From contig JANPWX010019780.1 of assembly GCA_024734555.1 (NCBI GenBank), positions 198,728 through 262,727 on the forward strand: a stretch of 64,000 bases of DNA, given 5' to 3'. Shown piece after piece: positions 1 to 13,396 of this stretch. A model generated the notes under the pieces. That model ran no database searches. It worked only from the letters and a program-made list of their open reading frames with translations, and was not told the origin of the DNA. How positions within the stretch are numbered: the first letter of the stretch is position 1; each line of letters starts with the position of its first letter. Made by a program: the position numbers and the translations under genes. This stretch comes from Trochalopteron elliotii (lineage: Eukaryota > Chordata > Aves > Passeriformes > Leiothrichidae).

Positions 1-271
1 GGACACTGAAAGAATAAGAGCACACAGCCTTGAGCTGTGCCAGAGTGTTCAGAATGGATATTAGGAGGAATTTTTTCCCAGAAGGGGATGTTAAACACTG
101 TAATGGACTGCCCAGTGAGACATTGGAGCCAACACACCTAGAGGTTTTCAAGGAATTACTGCTTGCAGCACTAAGTGTCCTCGCCTACTTGAAAATGTAG
201 TGATCAGTAAAAGGTTGGTCTTGATCATCTTGGATCCCTTTTTCAACCTAAATTATTTTGTGATTCTGTGA
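1..271 (+). mobile_element. CR1 LINE, 3' end
   Basis: The sequence follows the CR1 3' untranslated region: a segment on failing to fill the gap left by a shed sequence is absent, but the phrases typical of the family (ttttttcccagaaggggatg, then gaggttttcaaggaa) lead to a ggttggtcttgatcatctt block. It ends in octamer-like repeats (tgtgattctgtga), the normal CR1 terminus instead of a poly-A tail. The 5' part lies outside the window. No coding potential is left here. Confidence 0.8.
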
Positions 272-555
272 CTCACTCCATGATTTTGTTGATCTTTGAT
301 GTGAAGCAGAACAGAATTGTACTCTCACCCACTTTGAATCATAGATGCAGTATTTTCTTTCCCTCCATTTTCACACACCTTCACTTCAAAGCTGTTGGTG
401 ACTTTGTGAATGCATCTTCCAGATCATTTGGCACTCTTGGATGCAGGCTACCTACTACTATGGACTGGTACGCGTCAAACTCATGCAAGTTTGCCCTAAC
501 TGAATCTAAATCCATTACTAATTGTTCTCTTCCTTGAAATTAGTTCCTAGATGCA

Positions 556-1505
556 GAAGCATGGGACACTTTTCTTGCTGAAGTCTGACACTTGGGATCT
601 GGTAGAAGAGAAAGACCATTTGGAGAACTACAGGATCATCATTGGAGTACGCAGTGGTACAGTGAGGAAGATCAAGACTCACATTGAATCTTTTAAGGGA
701 TATCAAGAACAAGAAGGGCTCCTACAAGTACATCAGCAGCAAAATGAAAATTAGTGAAAATGGGCATGTCTGCTGAATCAGATGTGTATCCTGATGACAG
801 AGATGCAGAGAAGGTGAAATTACTGAATGCTTTCTTTGCCTCAGGCTCTGCTGTGAGATCAGTCTTCAGGGATTAAAGGTAAGAGGGGAAGACTAAAAAA
901 GGAGACTTCCCATGGTAATAGAGTTGGTTTAGAGATTGGCTAGGAAGACTTAATACCCATAAATCCATAGGCACTGATAGAATACCCCACAGGTGCATAG
1001 GGAGCTGGCAGATGTTGTTGCTAAGCCACTCGCCATCATCTTTGAAGAATTATGGAGAACAGGAGAGGTACACAAATACTGAAGAAAAGTCAGTGTTAAT
1101 CCCATCTTTGAAAAGTCTAAGAAAGAAGACATGAAAAAGTACTAGCCAGTCAGCCTCACCTTCATTGCTGGAAGGTGATGAAACAGATAATTCTGGAGGT
1201 CATCCCAAAGCCTGCAAAAGAAAAGTTTTTGGGAGTAGTCAGCATGGATTCACCAAAGGGAAGTCATGCTTTACCAATCTGACAGCTTTCCACCATGACA
1301 TGGCAGAATGTGTCAAGAAAGTGGTGGTTGTTGCCTACCTTGACTTCAGCAAGGTTTTTGGCACTGTCTCCATATCTTCAGAGGTGAGTTTAGGAAATGT
1401 GCATTAGATGAATGGACAATGAGGTGGATCAAAAATTGGCTGAATATCAGAGCTCAGGGGGTTGTGATCAGTGGAGTACAATCCAGTTGGAGTGTAGAGG
1501 TAAAG
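556..1505 (+). mobile_element. CR1 LINE, decayed ORF2 (linker and reverse transcriptase)
   Basis: Translating the plus strand in shifting frames gives the order expected in CR1 ORF2 between endonuclease and reverse transcriptase. A segment like YKYISSK appears near 700-735, then a leucine-rich NAFF-like stretch near 815-840, then SQHGFTKGKSC at about 1238-1271 and YLDFSKVFGTV at about 1336-1368. The last is the reverse-transcriptase motif A region, with the second conserved aspartate replaced by glycine. Alignment is lost after about 1500. Stops and frameshifts show it is dead. It is 5'-truncated and lacks its own 3' tail, so it is a separate insertion from the CR1 tail at the start of the window. 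Confidence 0.8.
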
Positions 1506-4500
1506 CTCTTTTTGTCCTTAACTTGTCCCACCAGACTTAGAAATACTATCTAGGCATGCAGAGATGGTATGAGGAAAGTTAAAGCTCAAATGAAGCTAAG
1601 TTCTTTCCTTGAATCCTTTCCCTTTCACCACTCATATGCTGGCATTTTGTGTTAGAGCTCTGTCATGAGTTTCCCACTAACCAAGCCACTCTCCTGAGAT
1701 GCCTGTTTTCCTGCCTAAGTGTGTATTCTTGTGCATTTACTCCTCCATCTTTGAAATCCATTTCTCAGTATTAAGCTATTTTGTGGTTGAAATTTCCTTT
1801 GCATTTATGCTGCTTTCAGTTTGTTTTCAGTTTGCTTTCAGTTGTTTTCAGTTGATTTTGTCAGATGGAGCCCAGCACCTTGGGAATAAGGGTTTAATCT
1901 TCATTTTCATTCTACTTTGGAGATGGGGCATGATCTAGTGCTCCAAAGCATAAATGTGAGACTTCTTGTCTTTTTCTGATTTGAGAACAGCTTTTAATAC
2001 AATCACATCTATTGCTAGGCCATGAGCATTGTTTTTTTCAGAGTGGCAAGGTTTGTTCATTGCTATCAGGGCTCCAAAAATTGCTTCTGAGATAGAAATT
2101 TGTTTTGTACAGTTTGAACTTGTACAAAGAATGAACTAACCAAGGATAGGGCAGGTTCTCACATTCAAAAATTCTTGAGATTTAATTAATTTTTGTTTTA
2201 TTTTTATTATTTAACTCCTTTTTGTGGTAGCTACCCTGTGAACAAGAGGTACAAGCTGGGTGAAAAAAGAGGCCTTGTTCTGTCTGAGGGAAAGAAAATA
2301 AGCAGTCATGTAAAGACAATTTTTCCCATTCTTCCCTCTTTGCTCAATCCTTTTTTTCTGAGGCCACCCTTGTTCTTACCAAGAGCCAAGTATTTTAACT
2401 GAAAGGTGCCCTGCTATGAGATAGCAGGGATTAGGTTGGAGAGCCATCTGTAGTTTATCACTGTTAGTAAAATTTCAAAAATATGAACGAGAGAAGGGGC
2501 TCCACAAATGATAGGCTTCTCCAGATAGAGAAATGACTGCTTCCAGTTGTTCCCATGTCAAGGATTAAGATTAGCAGGAATTATAGATTATTTTTTATTT
2601 AGTGGTTTGTTTAGGGAATAAATATTTTTTTCAGTGTTTTCCTTTTTATTCAATTCTCTTACTGCTATTATTGCCATGAGAAATAATTAAAAATACATTG
2701 ATGCTAAATACTTTGCACTTACAGACAATACTTCTAATCTAAGCACTGCCTTTTTTCTCCCCAGACTTGTTCTTTCTTTCTGATCTTTCTACCTGTCTAA
2801 TACATCACAAAAAAACCTCCCATTATTAACATGTCAAGGCCAGATTTTAAAAGGTTTGCAAATATTTATTTGCAAGAGTTGTGGTATTCATTCCTTTTGT
2901 GAATTACCTCTGTCTAATAGTGTACATCTTACTTCTATGGATTATTAAATCTCACAGGATGGTACCCTTAATAAAAATTACCATATTCTTCATTTTGCTT
3001 CCATAGCTGAGTGCTAGAAATGCTTTATTTGCTCAGAGTAATTATGAAATAATTGGAGCTTAGTATGAAATAAGGGTGTCTTTCAGTGGAGTGGTGTTTT
3101 GGCTCCTTGTTTTTCACACAGGAACCTGTGAATCACAATAGATTTATGATCTAACAGTCTTAGGCCACTATTTAAGAGTTGCTTCTGATTTGTTGTGACA
3201 CCAGTAGACATACCTGTGTAGCATATTAGGAATGGTGGTCAAGGAAGATATAATATGGCTCTCCAGTTATGGGTCTCCCTCTCTTATTCATTGTAACTGT
3301 CCTGAAAAATAATAGGATAAATTGTTAGTGGACTGTTTTTTGATTTCTAACTATTTCTTGTAAGTCTTATGAGTGAGTGAAATTGGATTATTTGGGCATA
3401 ATGTTCACAGGTAAAAATAAAAAGGAGAGATTTGAGTTATTAAACAGACTACCCTCACTAAAATATTCACCAATCAGAATAAATGCAAGAAAAAAATGTT
3501 TTTACCTAGACCAATTTTTTCTTGTTGTTTTTTAAGGAAGACATTGGAAAGCAGCACCCACAGAGATTTCTATCTATCCTCAGGAAAACCAAATACCTTT
3601 GGTCACTTCAGATCTTTTAACATTCAGACTAAATACAGGGTCATTAAATTTTAGACCTGCTTTTCATGCCTCTTGGCACTTTTCATCTCTCTTGGCACTG
3701 TCCCTCAAATTTGATATTATATTAAATAAGCAGTAATAGTGTCTGATATTATTATTCATCTCAGTGAATTCTAAACACATTAAGATTTATTAACTTCTCA
3801 CATTCCTTGAATATTATTAGCTGATGAATGCTTTTTGAGAGGTAATTGCCATGTTCTGCATTTAACACAACTGGATCGTTTAGGAATTATGTTAATATGT
3901 ATAAACATATAATGCAATGGGAATTATCCATCTGAACTTTTAAAACTACATAAAATTCTCCGGATTTCCTTGAGTATACCAAGTTCTACCTTGTAAATGT
4001 TGTTAGTTTCACTAAAGCATTGCATACACTGAAGCATGTCCACATCACTTTGTAATAATATAAAGAAGGGGTGATGGGAAGTCATCTTGGCCAGCATGAT
4101 AATTCTGTAATGGTCCTTCCAAGTAGCTGCACCCTTCATTGTAGTTAGCAAGCCTGCTCGGGGAAACCAATGTTGGATCCCAAAAAAATTTTTGCAAATT
4201 TAATCACACTTCCCTTGTCTTTGCCTTTCTCTACCCTTTTGGTGTTAGAATTTATTAAATGCAATAATCTCCTTTTATTTTTCGGAAACTGGGTATGGTG
4301 TCAGAATCATGTATATTTGCAGACTACATAGTACATTGGTTATATATGTTTTCTTAACCATAACTCCAATCAGTTAGCTAAAACACACTTGCTATGCCTG
4401 AAGTGCAGCTGCTGACTTGGCATTCCTTTTTATCCTGCGGTGCAGTATCTCTTTTGTGTGAGTATTGACCTTTTCCTTTTCTACATCATATTTGACTCTC

Positions 4501-5030
4501 TAGTTGAAGTCTTTCACAGTAAATGGTGATAAAACCTTGAGTGAACCATGTTTATCTATCTACTGCTGCACTTAGTATTAGCTGATCACTTGAGACATCA
4601 AAGCATTTGCCCCCTTTTTGCAAGTGAGATACTATATGATGTCATTTGTATTCACCTCGGGCAGATGCTGAGCCTCTGTTCATTTCATCAAAGAACTATT
4701 TATGAGGCTGTAAAAAAGATTAGTTTCTCTGAATAGTCTCCAAATTAAACTTTTAAAACTTTAATGTTGGCACACAAGAATAATTACAGTTATAAACCAT
4801 TAAACATTTAGAGGAAATTTATAGTATTGGAGGAGAAAATTTGCAGCTGTGGTTAAATGCAATAAATTTCCTCTGAAGAGCGTTTCCACAGAAACATTTC
4901 TTTCTGAGAATTAAAAAAAACGTAGTGCTTTATTAACAACACCCAAATTCACAGATGATGTCTTTAGACATTAATAAGATAACAAGATTCATATTCTTAT
5001 AAAATGCTGTCAAAAGCATATAACAGTCAC
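1506..5030. other. AT-rich unique sequence, no gene seen
   Basis: I see no gene, structural RNA or recognisable element here. Open frames reach at most about 80 codons with no coding character. The only internal structure noted is a short tandem repeat at 1813-1854. Confidence 0.6.
1813..1854. repeat. Short tandem repeat, CTTTCAGTTTG-like, about 4 copies
   Basis: Four imperfect copies of a 10-11 base unit (ctttcagtttg, ttttcagtttg, ctttcagttg, ttttcagttg) stand in a row. Confidence 0.7.
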
Positions 5031-5064
5031 GTTTGTTTGTTTGTTTGTTTGTTTGTTTGTTTTT
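5031..5064. repeat. (TTTG)n microsatellite
   Basis: About eight uninterrupted GTTT units end in a short T run. Confidence 0.95.
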
Positions 5065-6127
5065 ACATCAGCAAGTACGGCTCTCTGAATTCACTTATTA
5101 TTAGACCACATATACTATGTGATCCCAGAAAGGCATGCAGTAGTTCACAATTTTCTTCCACAAATTACCGCATGCCTTCAGAGCAGTTATCATCTATCAG
5201 AGCAGTTAACATCTGTGAGGTTTGGTCAGTTCTTCAGACAACCCTTAGACAGTTCCTACTTTTCTCTGTTACCATATTTGTGATTTAACATTATGCAGAA
5301 TAATCTCACTTTGATCTTTCAAATTTTTCCAACCATAGAGAAAATTTTATGGAACTCTACCACTGCTCAGCCTCTTGATAACCCTCTGTTTTCTAAAAAA
5401 ATCCTCAAATTAAATTAATTTATTTGAGACAAAGTCCAATGCCTATGGAAGGAAGGATTCACATTCTGGATTGTGATTCATGCTTATATTGACTTTCATA
5501 ATTGCATGGATGACCCTCTTGGAAATATTGGAACTTTTGTCTTTTCAAACAAAATAGGATGAAACATACTTCCTTTCATCACTTTATGCCTAAAAAGATG
5601 CAGTAGTATTTTAGATTCCTTAGCTAATTTTCAGTTTGACTGAGTTACATAATTCATTATTCACAGCAATCAATCATATAGTTACAATTGTTTAAAGGGG
5701 ACAGTAAAACATCTCACTGAAATGGAATAAATCAGAAATATTTAACTAAACAGGTAAATTAGACTGTAAATATTTTGGTGAAAGACTGTACTTTTTATGA
5801 TTGTATGTTTGCAAATCACAATAGGACATGGCCTTGATCTCACAGTACAACAAATGATGTGTTGGTATTTTGCAGTAAATAATCATATAAATCAATATAC
5901 TTACATAATTTATTATATAATCTATTGTGCAGGCTTTGTGACGAACTCTGTTGCATGTTTACATTATGATAGGCAACACTATCTAGCACAAAAATCTCTC
6001 ATTTACCTTAACAGTGCAGTGCTTCTTTCTGCCATCCTCTCTTAATGAAGGCCATGGGATTATTAAATTCTAATTGATAAAAAATAATGATTTGGACAGT
6101 ATTTGCTTGTCTTTTAATCTGTGAATG

Positions 6128-6128
6128 A

Positions 6129-6159
<31 letters not shown>

Positions 6160-6162
6160 ATT
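6128..6162. repeat. (TAAA)n microsatellite
   Basis: About eight and a half uninterrupted AAAT units. Confidence 0.95.
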
Positions 6163-6549
6163 TGATTGGAGAATCAGACTCTTAGGTGTCTTCCCTAGGT
6201 TTAGATGCACTTTTTTCAAAGGTGCTAGGTGTCACACGGCATTCTTGCTGAGACAATCCAGATGTTATAGGTCTCAGCCCAAGGTCTCTAAAGAATGTAT
6301 ATGAAGACAACACAATGGCTTCCTGCAAACTGAGGGACACTATTGTAAGATATTTAAAGGTGAAAAATACCTCATACACTGTTAAGATCACCGAAAGATT
6401 TTTCCCACTGTAGCAAGACGTGAAAAGAAGCAAATGCTCATCTGCACTACTGAAGCCCTCCTCCACTGCAGAATATGCCTTCTGGATTCTGGGAAATTGT
6501 ACTGTGAGTTAAGCTACCTAATGGGAACTTAAGATGAGATAAAAGTGGT
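6163..6549. other. No feature seen
   Basis: Unique-looking sequence with short open frames on both strands. I recognise nothing in it. The 5' edge of the doubtful LTR-like block that follows could lie inside this stretch. Confidence 0.5.
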
Positions 6550-6554
6550 GCTAT

Positions 6555-7077
6555 CATCCAGACATCTCAGATCTAGGGTGAAGCAAATAAGGCTGGAAGA
6601 CAAGTATGTATCCACAAGGAAAGCCACCTCAGGAGATATGCTGAAGGTTGGCCCTGGATGGGTCCAGAGGGAAGTGGCCTTAGCTCCCAGAATAAAGATG
6701 GGACCCCCACCCACTTTAAAAAGAGAGAAAGACATGCCACAGGACTAATTGGCTTGGAAGCAATTAACCAGTAGATAAAGAGAATGTGTAGCCAATGCAC
6801 ATCAATTACTTTGTTTGCTAAAATGTGTAAGTGTTGAGAGGTTTTGAGCTAGGTCAGGACCCCCACCACTGAGAAGCCAGGGTTAAAAGGACCAACAAAA
6901 CATCATCTGCATCCAGAGGAGGGTGTTAGTATTTCTACTTAATCTGTCTTGCTCTCACTCCCTTTCTTACCCTACTTTTCTATTTCTTTCTATCTCTACC
7001 TACCTTACATTTAGTGCTAAACAAAATCCATACTATTGACTTCAGCATAATCTCTCTCTGGTAATCAGACCTTAACA
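6555..7077 (+). mobile_element. Possible decayed LTR
   Basis: This block is less AT-rich than its surroundings and has the order of an LTR. It contains an AATAAAG at about 6691, TATA-like ctttaaaaag and ggttaaaagg elements near 6715 and 6882, a pyrimidine-rich stretch, then a broken poly-A signal (acaaaatcc at about 7021) and a short U5-like tail ending in CA at 7077. GCTAT flanks both proposed ends (6550-6554 and 7078-7082), but the 5' end is CA rather than TG, so the boundary is a guess. Bits of the text resemble passerine LTRs I have seen. It could instead be unrelated unique sequence. Confidence 0.3.
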
Positions 7078-7082
7078 GCTAT

Positions 7083-8208
7083 GCTTTCTGTCAGCAAAAT
7101 GAAGTGAACATAATGCATGTTTACATACATGAGTCCACAGCTCAAAGTATAAGTGAAGGAAGGACCCAACAGACCTTTGTGTCATCTCATTTTTCCTTCT
7201 GTCGTGCTTTCTCTTATCACTTTTATGCATTTCACATCTTTGCTAACTTTTACAATAGTTCCTTAACTAAAATTAGTTTTTTCATTTAAAAAGCAGTGAA
7301 AAATGTTTTGAAATTACTTTTCTACTCAGGTGTGGGAATTTTTGCTGATCAAGGATATAAGAAAAGGTGACTTGTCTCACACAATTTATTCACTTACACC
7401 CGCTGACAGAGCAAACAAATCAGAAATTGCTGCCTGGCAGCATTAATAAGTGTTCAGATTGATCAAAAGGTCTGGACAGGTGAAATGAAGTCATTCTAGC
7501 AACATATTGATAGTTATTGACTGTAGTCAGGACTTCATTTGTACTGTCTGTTTATGATTCTGGCTGTTTATGATTCACATGCACAGTCAAAACCAGATAG
7601 ACCAGATAAATATGGCTCTATCTAAATAGAATATAAATATTTTATGTAACAGGAATTTGTATATCACTACCTTAGATTTCCCCACACAGATAACCAAGAA
7701 TGCAATATTGTCATAGTTTCAACCAGTCACCAGGAAGAAATCTCAACTTTATGCCCCCAGATCTAAAGGAATATGCATTAAGCATACTGCTGATGGATGT
7801 ATCTCTTGTAGAGGATGGAGACAAAATATTAAAAAAAAAAAAAAACCTGAAAAAAAAAAGAGGAAAAAGCCTAGTGTAAACAGTAAGGGAAAGACTTTCA
7901 AATACCTCAGCAGTTTAGGCTTCTGTTCTAGAAAAAATAAAGGAGAAAATAAGTGGAAAAGAGAGCATTGATTTTAACATGGTTAATGCTTACTTTTATA
8001 AGGTTTGTATGTACAGAACTTGCATTACATATTAATATTATGTATTGTAATACAATTACATAAAGGAAGTACAGAAATGGATGGCAGATTACTACCATTT
8101 CTGTGTTGCAAATCTATTTTAAGGCTGAGATCCTTTCAAGAGGTGCCATAGTTGCAGCTGATGCCATGACTCCTGAGCAATAATCACAACAGTTTGCAAA
8201 TACATATT
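7083..8208. other. AT-rich sequence with an A-rich tract, no gene seen
   Basis: Nothing recognisable except A-rich runs at 7831-7867. Open frames are short and show no family resemblance. Confidence 0.6.
7831..7867. repeat. A-rich low-complexity tract
   Basis: A 15-base A run, a short interruption, then a further A-rich run. Confidence 0.9.
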
Positions 8209-8214
8209 GATCAG

Positions 8215-8400
8215 TGTTGAGCTGAAGGGGTCTTCATAGAAGACTAAAGAGGCTGGGTTGTTGTAAAAGTCATTTATTGCATGGCTAAATCAGTCTCTTA
8301 TAGGCAGAGTTCAAAGGATAACAGTTCATGCTGTTCTGCAAAGCTGTTTGGCATAAATTCCCCATGTCCCAAGCAGAAGCAGCCTTCTCACCCGCCTTCT

Positions 8401-8449
<49 letters not shown>

Positions 8450-8934
8450 TCATGATTCCTCACATTCTCAAAGCAGTGCATTTTTATTCTTTTTTTTACC
8501 TAATCTGCTTCAGATAGGTTTCTACTATTGTCTTCTTTGTCCTATCTGGGCCTAACACTGACGTATGAAAGTGGTCGTAATTTCTTACACAAATTCTATG
8601 TACATAGTTCTATCTGTTCTATCTACGAATGCTAGCATTGCTACATTATGTTCTCATTATGTCTAGTTAGTTAACTTTGCAAAAGATAATGCTACTGGAT
8701 TTTAACTAGGCTTTAGGGCTTTTCTAACTAACTAATATAGTCTCTTATTTGCTTAAGGCACTTAAAATATTCTCTGCTTATTTAAAACTAAAACTTACAT
8801 TTCTACCTCATGTCTTTGTGGATTTATGTATTTTAATTTCTCTGAAGGTTTTAAACCAGCCTGTACATTCTTTGCTGCCTCTTAGCCTCTTAGTGTGCAC
8901 AGGGTACTGGGAGATTTCTATCTGGTTTCCAACA
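8215..8934 (-). mobile_element. Solo LTR (endogenous retrovirus), minus strand, with internal CTG repeat
   Basis: Read on the minus strand, this 720-base block starts TGTTGG and ends CTCAACA, giving the TG...CA ends of an LTR and a 5-base terminal inverted repeat (TGTTG/CAACA). Near the 3' end, in order, are a TATAAGA box (plus strand 8295-8301), an AATAAA signal (plus strand TTTATT at 8273-8278) and a short U5-like segment. The flanks GATCAG (8209-8214) and GATTGG (8935-8940) match at four of six positions, consistent with an aged 6-base TSD of the betaretrovirus-like (ERVK) type. No internal retroviral genes adjoin it. The long open frames inside it come from the triplet repeat. Confidence 0.6.
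8401..8443. repeat. (CAG)14 trinucleotide repeat inside the LTR
   Basis: Fourteen uninterrupted CAG units, preceded by an impure stretch (agcagaagcagcc). In the sense strand of the host LTR it is a CTG repeat. It gives polyglutamine, polyalanine or polyserine in the three plus frames, but nothing indicates that any of them is translated. Confidence 0.97.
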
Positions 8935-10762
8935 GATTGGTGAATTACTAAAATGTCACTTTGAAATCAAGAAGTAGGGTGGCTCAGTTGTAGCTAGCAA
9001 ATGTCCAGTCTGCTGGGAGCTGCAGATATTCCTGACTGTGAGGGCAGATGTGAGTGACCCTTTCATGCGCATATAATTATAAAAGATAAAATTAATATCT
9101 CCATAAAAATCACTCCTCTACTTCCCTCTCCTTCAACCAATGAAAAAACCCAACTGTTTCAGAGTGAAAATTGAAGTTAAAGTTTCTTTGTGCAGCAGAT
9201 ACGTGAAATTGCTGACTGATTGCTTGAGCTAAGCTAAAGGTAATTATTATGGGTTTTATGTTTATGTGACAGAATATCTCCCAAGAAATCTATACCTGAT
9301 AAGGCTAAAATATTTGCTTTCATTAATTTGATCCATAGTCATCAGTGAAGTGTAGTAAATCTAATTTCTTATTTTCCTAGGGACAGTTAGAGCCTTTACC
9401 ACATGACAAGAAAATGGTTTTTTCCTTATCTATTATGCATGACTATTTCTCCTGCTCTTAAAAAAATCATGTATGGGGAAAGCTGCATGTTATATATTGG
9501 CTTCCCCAATAACAGGGGAGTGAGGTGAGGGCGTAGGTCTAATTGAAGTGCTTTTTAGTTAAATTATTGATAATTTTCAAAATTGTTTTTCTAATTAAGA
9601 AAACAGGCATATTATCTGAAGGGCTGTGTTTGCCATTTTTTGACATCTTCTTCCCCTGCCTAAGTTTGTGAGGCTAAATACTAGGTTAGGGAAATCTGTG
9701 AAAGAAAAACAAGAATTGAAAGCTTTCTAGACTGATACTGTCTTAGTTTTTCAATAATGACTGTTACTGCACATTACATAATTATTCACATTGTTAAAAA
9801 AATTAATCATGTCAGAAGTTCTGTCAACATTAGGAAGATAATTTATCTACTACAGGGAACAGAACTACAGTTCTGGGACACAGGATAGTGCTGGGATAGT
9901 AGCAGTATGATAGTACTAACTACCTTAAGTAAGAAGATGCTGAGTACTTATTGCTGGGCCTCCTATTAGGGAACCAAAACTATTAAAAAAGAATTATTGA
10001 ATCACTAATGTAATATAATTAGCTATCTACTAAAAATCAACTTTCAAACTAGAGTTTAGTTTATAATAATATAACTGGTGTCCATCATTGGTAAATTGCA
10101 TGGGCTAGTATTCTTAGCAGATAAAGGAAAATATGAATGTGAGTAAATTAAGCTTAATTTTTAATTATGTGCATGTTAACAAGATAGCAACTACTGCTGT
10201 GAACAAAACCAAAAATTTTTGGTGGTTCGTATTAGGATAATGGTTTTCAACCCAAGAGTTCTCCACACCTCAAAAATGCAGATTTTTTTGTTCTTTTTTT
10301 CCCATATCATTAAAAGTGAATTGTAGAACTGTATGTCAGGTGTAAAGGAGTGTCCGTAAGTAATCCTTATCCACACTGTGAAGTACAGTGATCCCTGCAA
10401 TAAAACTCAGCAGCTGCACAGTGGATCATGTGCAGTGGCAAAGAATGATAGAAATCAAAGGTGGAAACATTAATTTTTTTTTGCTGATTCTCTCTTCATG
10501 AGATGAAAATTTTAAACTTAAAGCAGAAAGAAAGAAACTGGTTGAAACTCTCCTCCCCTGTGCTTATATCTAGCACATCTTGACAAGCAAGTAAAATAAA
10601 ATCTTACCATTTCATCAAGTTTCTCCCATCAACATTAAGAGCTTTTGCAATTGCTTCATAGCAATCGTGTAACAAGGAACTCATGGTTCCATAGTTTCCT
10701 TGGCAAATTTTGAAGGATGATATTGTTTCTCAGTAACAGTAGAGAGCTATTTCAACCACTTT

Positions 10763-10779
10763 CTTTTTTTTTTTTTTTG
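10763..10779. repeat. Poly-T tract
   Basis: About 17 consecutive T. Confidence 0.9.
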
Positions 10780-13379
10780 TCTGCACATTGTGGAAGCAGA
10801 CACACATAGCTAAAACCTTTCCAAGTTTTTATAATAATAATTAGCAGCTGCTCATGTCACTGCCATTAAATATGGGAACTGAATTACATTTTCCAAAACA
10901 AGGGTCCTTGGATGAAGGAAGTTGAGGGAAAAACTAACTGGTCTTCTTTTGTATAGTTAGAGGATAAATGAAGCAAGAAAAACAAGTTAGCTTTGCCATA
11001 TCTGTGCTGGTCTTGTACTGATCTTCCTGTATTATGCCTGCAAAGCCACCTGGCACAAAGGCCAGGGGCAGAGTTAGTGTCTCTGGGCAAAGCCAACATT
11101 TTCCATACTAACTTCTTGACTTGATCAGGTGAAGCCAGGGATTGAAAAATAAAGCCAAAACTTGGGCAGCAGTAAGTCTAGGGTAAGGAGCAGGGAAAGA
11201 GGAGAGAAAAATGGAAGATAATAGCAAGAGGAAGGTGCAAGGGCAGCTGGGTGAGATGAATAATGAAGATGTTGATTAGAAAATTTTGTAGAATTATTAT
11301 GTTTCCATCTCTGTGAAAGGAAATTTTTGACCAGACTTTCTTAACATATTCATGAAGTCCAGCAGTGCCTCTCCAGTTCTGCAAGACTGCACCAGTTCTA
11401 GATCACGACTATTCTCCAAATCATTGGTCTTCACCTACATTTCGTAACTTGGGTCTGAATGGCTGATTTTGTCCCTCAAACCAATTAGGAATTAGGTTCA
11501 TGAGGTGATGCTAGCAAAAAGCATTAAACAGTGCATAGTAAGCAGATTATGGTGTTCATATGAAGGATACAATAGATCAAATTGTTCACCTATCCATGAA
11601 AGGCAAGAAATTTCTGTCGTTTTATGACAATTTGTGTCAATTAAATATCAATTGACAGTTAAAAGAGAATTTACTGAGATTTAATAGGAAAGTTGATGTG
11701 TAGTCTAGTCAAAATATAATTAGATTTTCCACACATGAAAATTGTAATGAATATTTAGACTTTTAATTGGATTTTTAGAAGCTGGCTATATTGAGTTAAT
11801 AATGTGACAACTAATAGAATATCTAAGTAAATGTCAGTATTTTTATTAATTGATATTTAATTTTCTGTAGGCTGTCTTGGCAAATGTTAATTAAGTGACA
11901 GAAAATTCCTTCCAAATTTTAACATATTAATAACCTTAAATTATGCTTTTATTGCTCACATAATTGGAAGTTAACTGCAAAGCTACATACTTTCTTTCTA
12001 CCCTTTACACAAAGTTCAGGAGGATGCGGTTTCTTATGGGTCAATAAACCTACCTGCTTATTAGCTACGCAAAGGAAAATTGAAGGCTTATCCTATGTAA
12101 TTGTGTAATGTAGAATATATAAATGTTTGAGGAACTCCTACTTGCAGCCAAAGGAATTTGAACCAGGCACAGTGTATATTTTTCACGATTTCCAAAATAT
12201 ATCTGGTACAAGTTCATTAATCAGGGCTGCAATGTCTGGGATTCAAAAAACAATAAGTTAAAAACTTGCATTCTTGATAATCAAAAGCTTGCTGTTGTTT
12301 TTGATGAGTAAACACTGCCATTAATTAGTTGTATCATTTTTTATTTAAATCATTCAGTAAAAGACAAGAAAATTCAGGTCAGCATGACCAAATGCTTTGC
12401 CTTTTGTCAAAACACAGAACATATTTATTACAGAAATGAGTATTTCTGAGAAACTCTTTGCTTTGGTCTAGAAGGTACTTCCAATCTCTTGACAAAGCAA
12501 GTTCTTCACAGGCAAGGCTCAATACTGGTCAAAAAGGCATGCAAGTCCAAGACTCCTTTTCTTTCTCATTTTCAGGATCCTTATGGAGATACTTAGGATT
12601 CCACGTCTAAGAGGCAACGAGGATTGTGAACTTTTGGTACTGTGTATTGGTCAGATGTTTAGGAACTTACCAAATTATGGCTTATTCATTTTAAGTTGTC
12701 TTACTTGCAAAGGACAGAGTTTTACAAATGAGGACAGAGTTTTACAGTTTTACTTATATCTGAGTCTATTGTGTATCTACATACCATTTTCTTTAATTAA
12801 AGGATGGGATGAAGACAAGGAGCCATCAAAGATGTAGACTTAAATTTTTTCAAGTAATTGTTTTTTGAACTTTCACTCAACTCAGTAAAAGCCGTGGCCA
12901 GTCATATATTGGTGATTTACATGAACAATTTCAGCACCTGTGGTTGGATCCTTGTTTTCCAGATATTCTGTGTCAGAATAAGCTGTGGATTTTCTATGAA
13001 CAATGGGCAGTCTCCAGAGAAAGTAGATGGTGATATCTTAAATACTCTATGTGGAGTTCAGGGCACTGGGAATGTATACTCCTTTCTCATAAATACCTGA
13101 AAATATTGAAAGAAACTTTGTCATATGAGTGAAAACATTGCTATCTTGTTTGGGAATTAGCAGAAGAAGCATCATTTGTGTGAAAAGATGATCAGTTTTT
13201 CTGCACCCAGAAAAATCACTTGGGTGCAGTTATTCTAATCCATACACCATCCCTTTGTGATATAGCTGTTCCCCTATCTTTTATTTTTCTCCCCAATAAT
13301 TCACTTCTTTCATTTCTAGCTAAAATAATTTTCTTCCACTCAGAGAGAATTAATAATAAATACATACATATATTATCTC

Positions 13380-13396
13380 TTTTTTTTTTTTTTTTT
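13380..13396. repeat. Poly-T tract
   Basis: About 17 consecutive T. Confidence 0.9.

Noticed and set aside
8281..8517. 78-codon frame with a polyglutamine run
   Set aside because: It is the plus-strand reading of the CAG repeat within a minus-strand LTR. No splice or promoter context supports translation.
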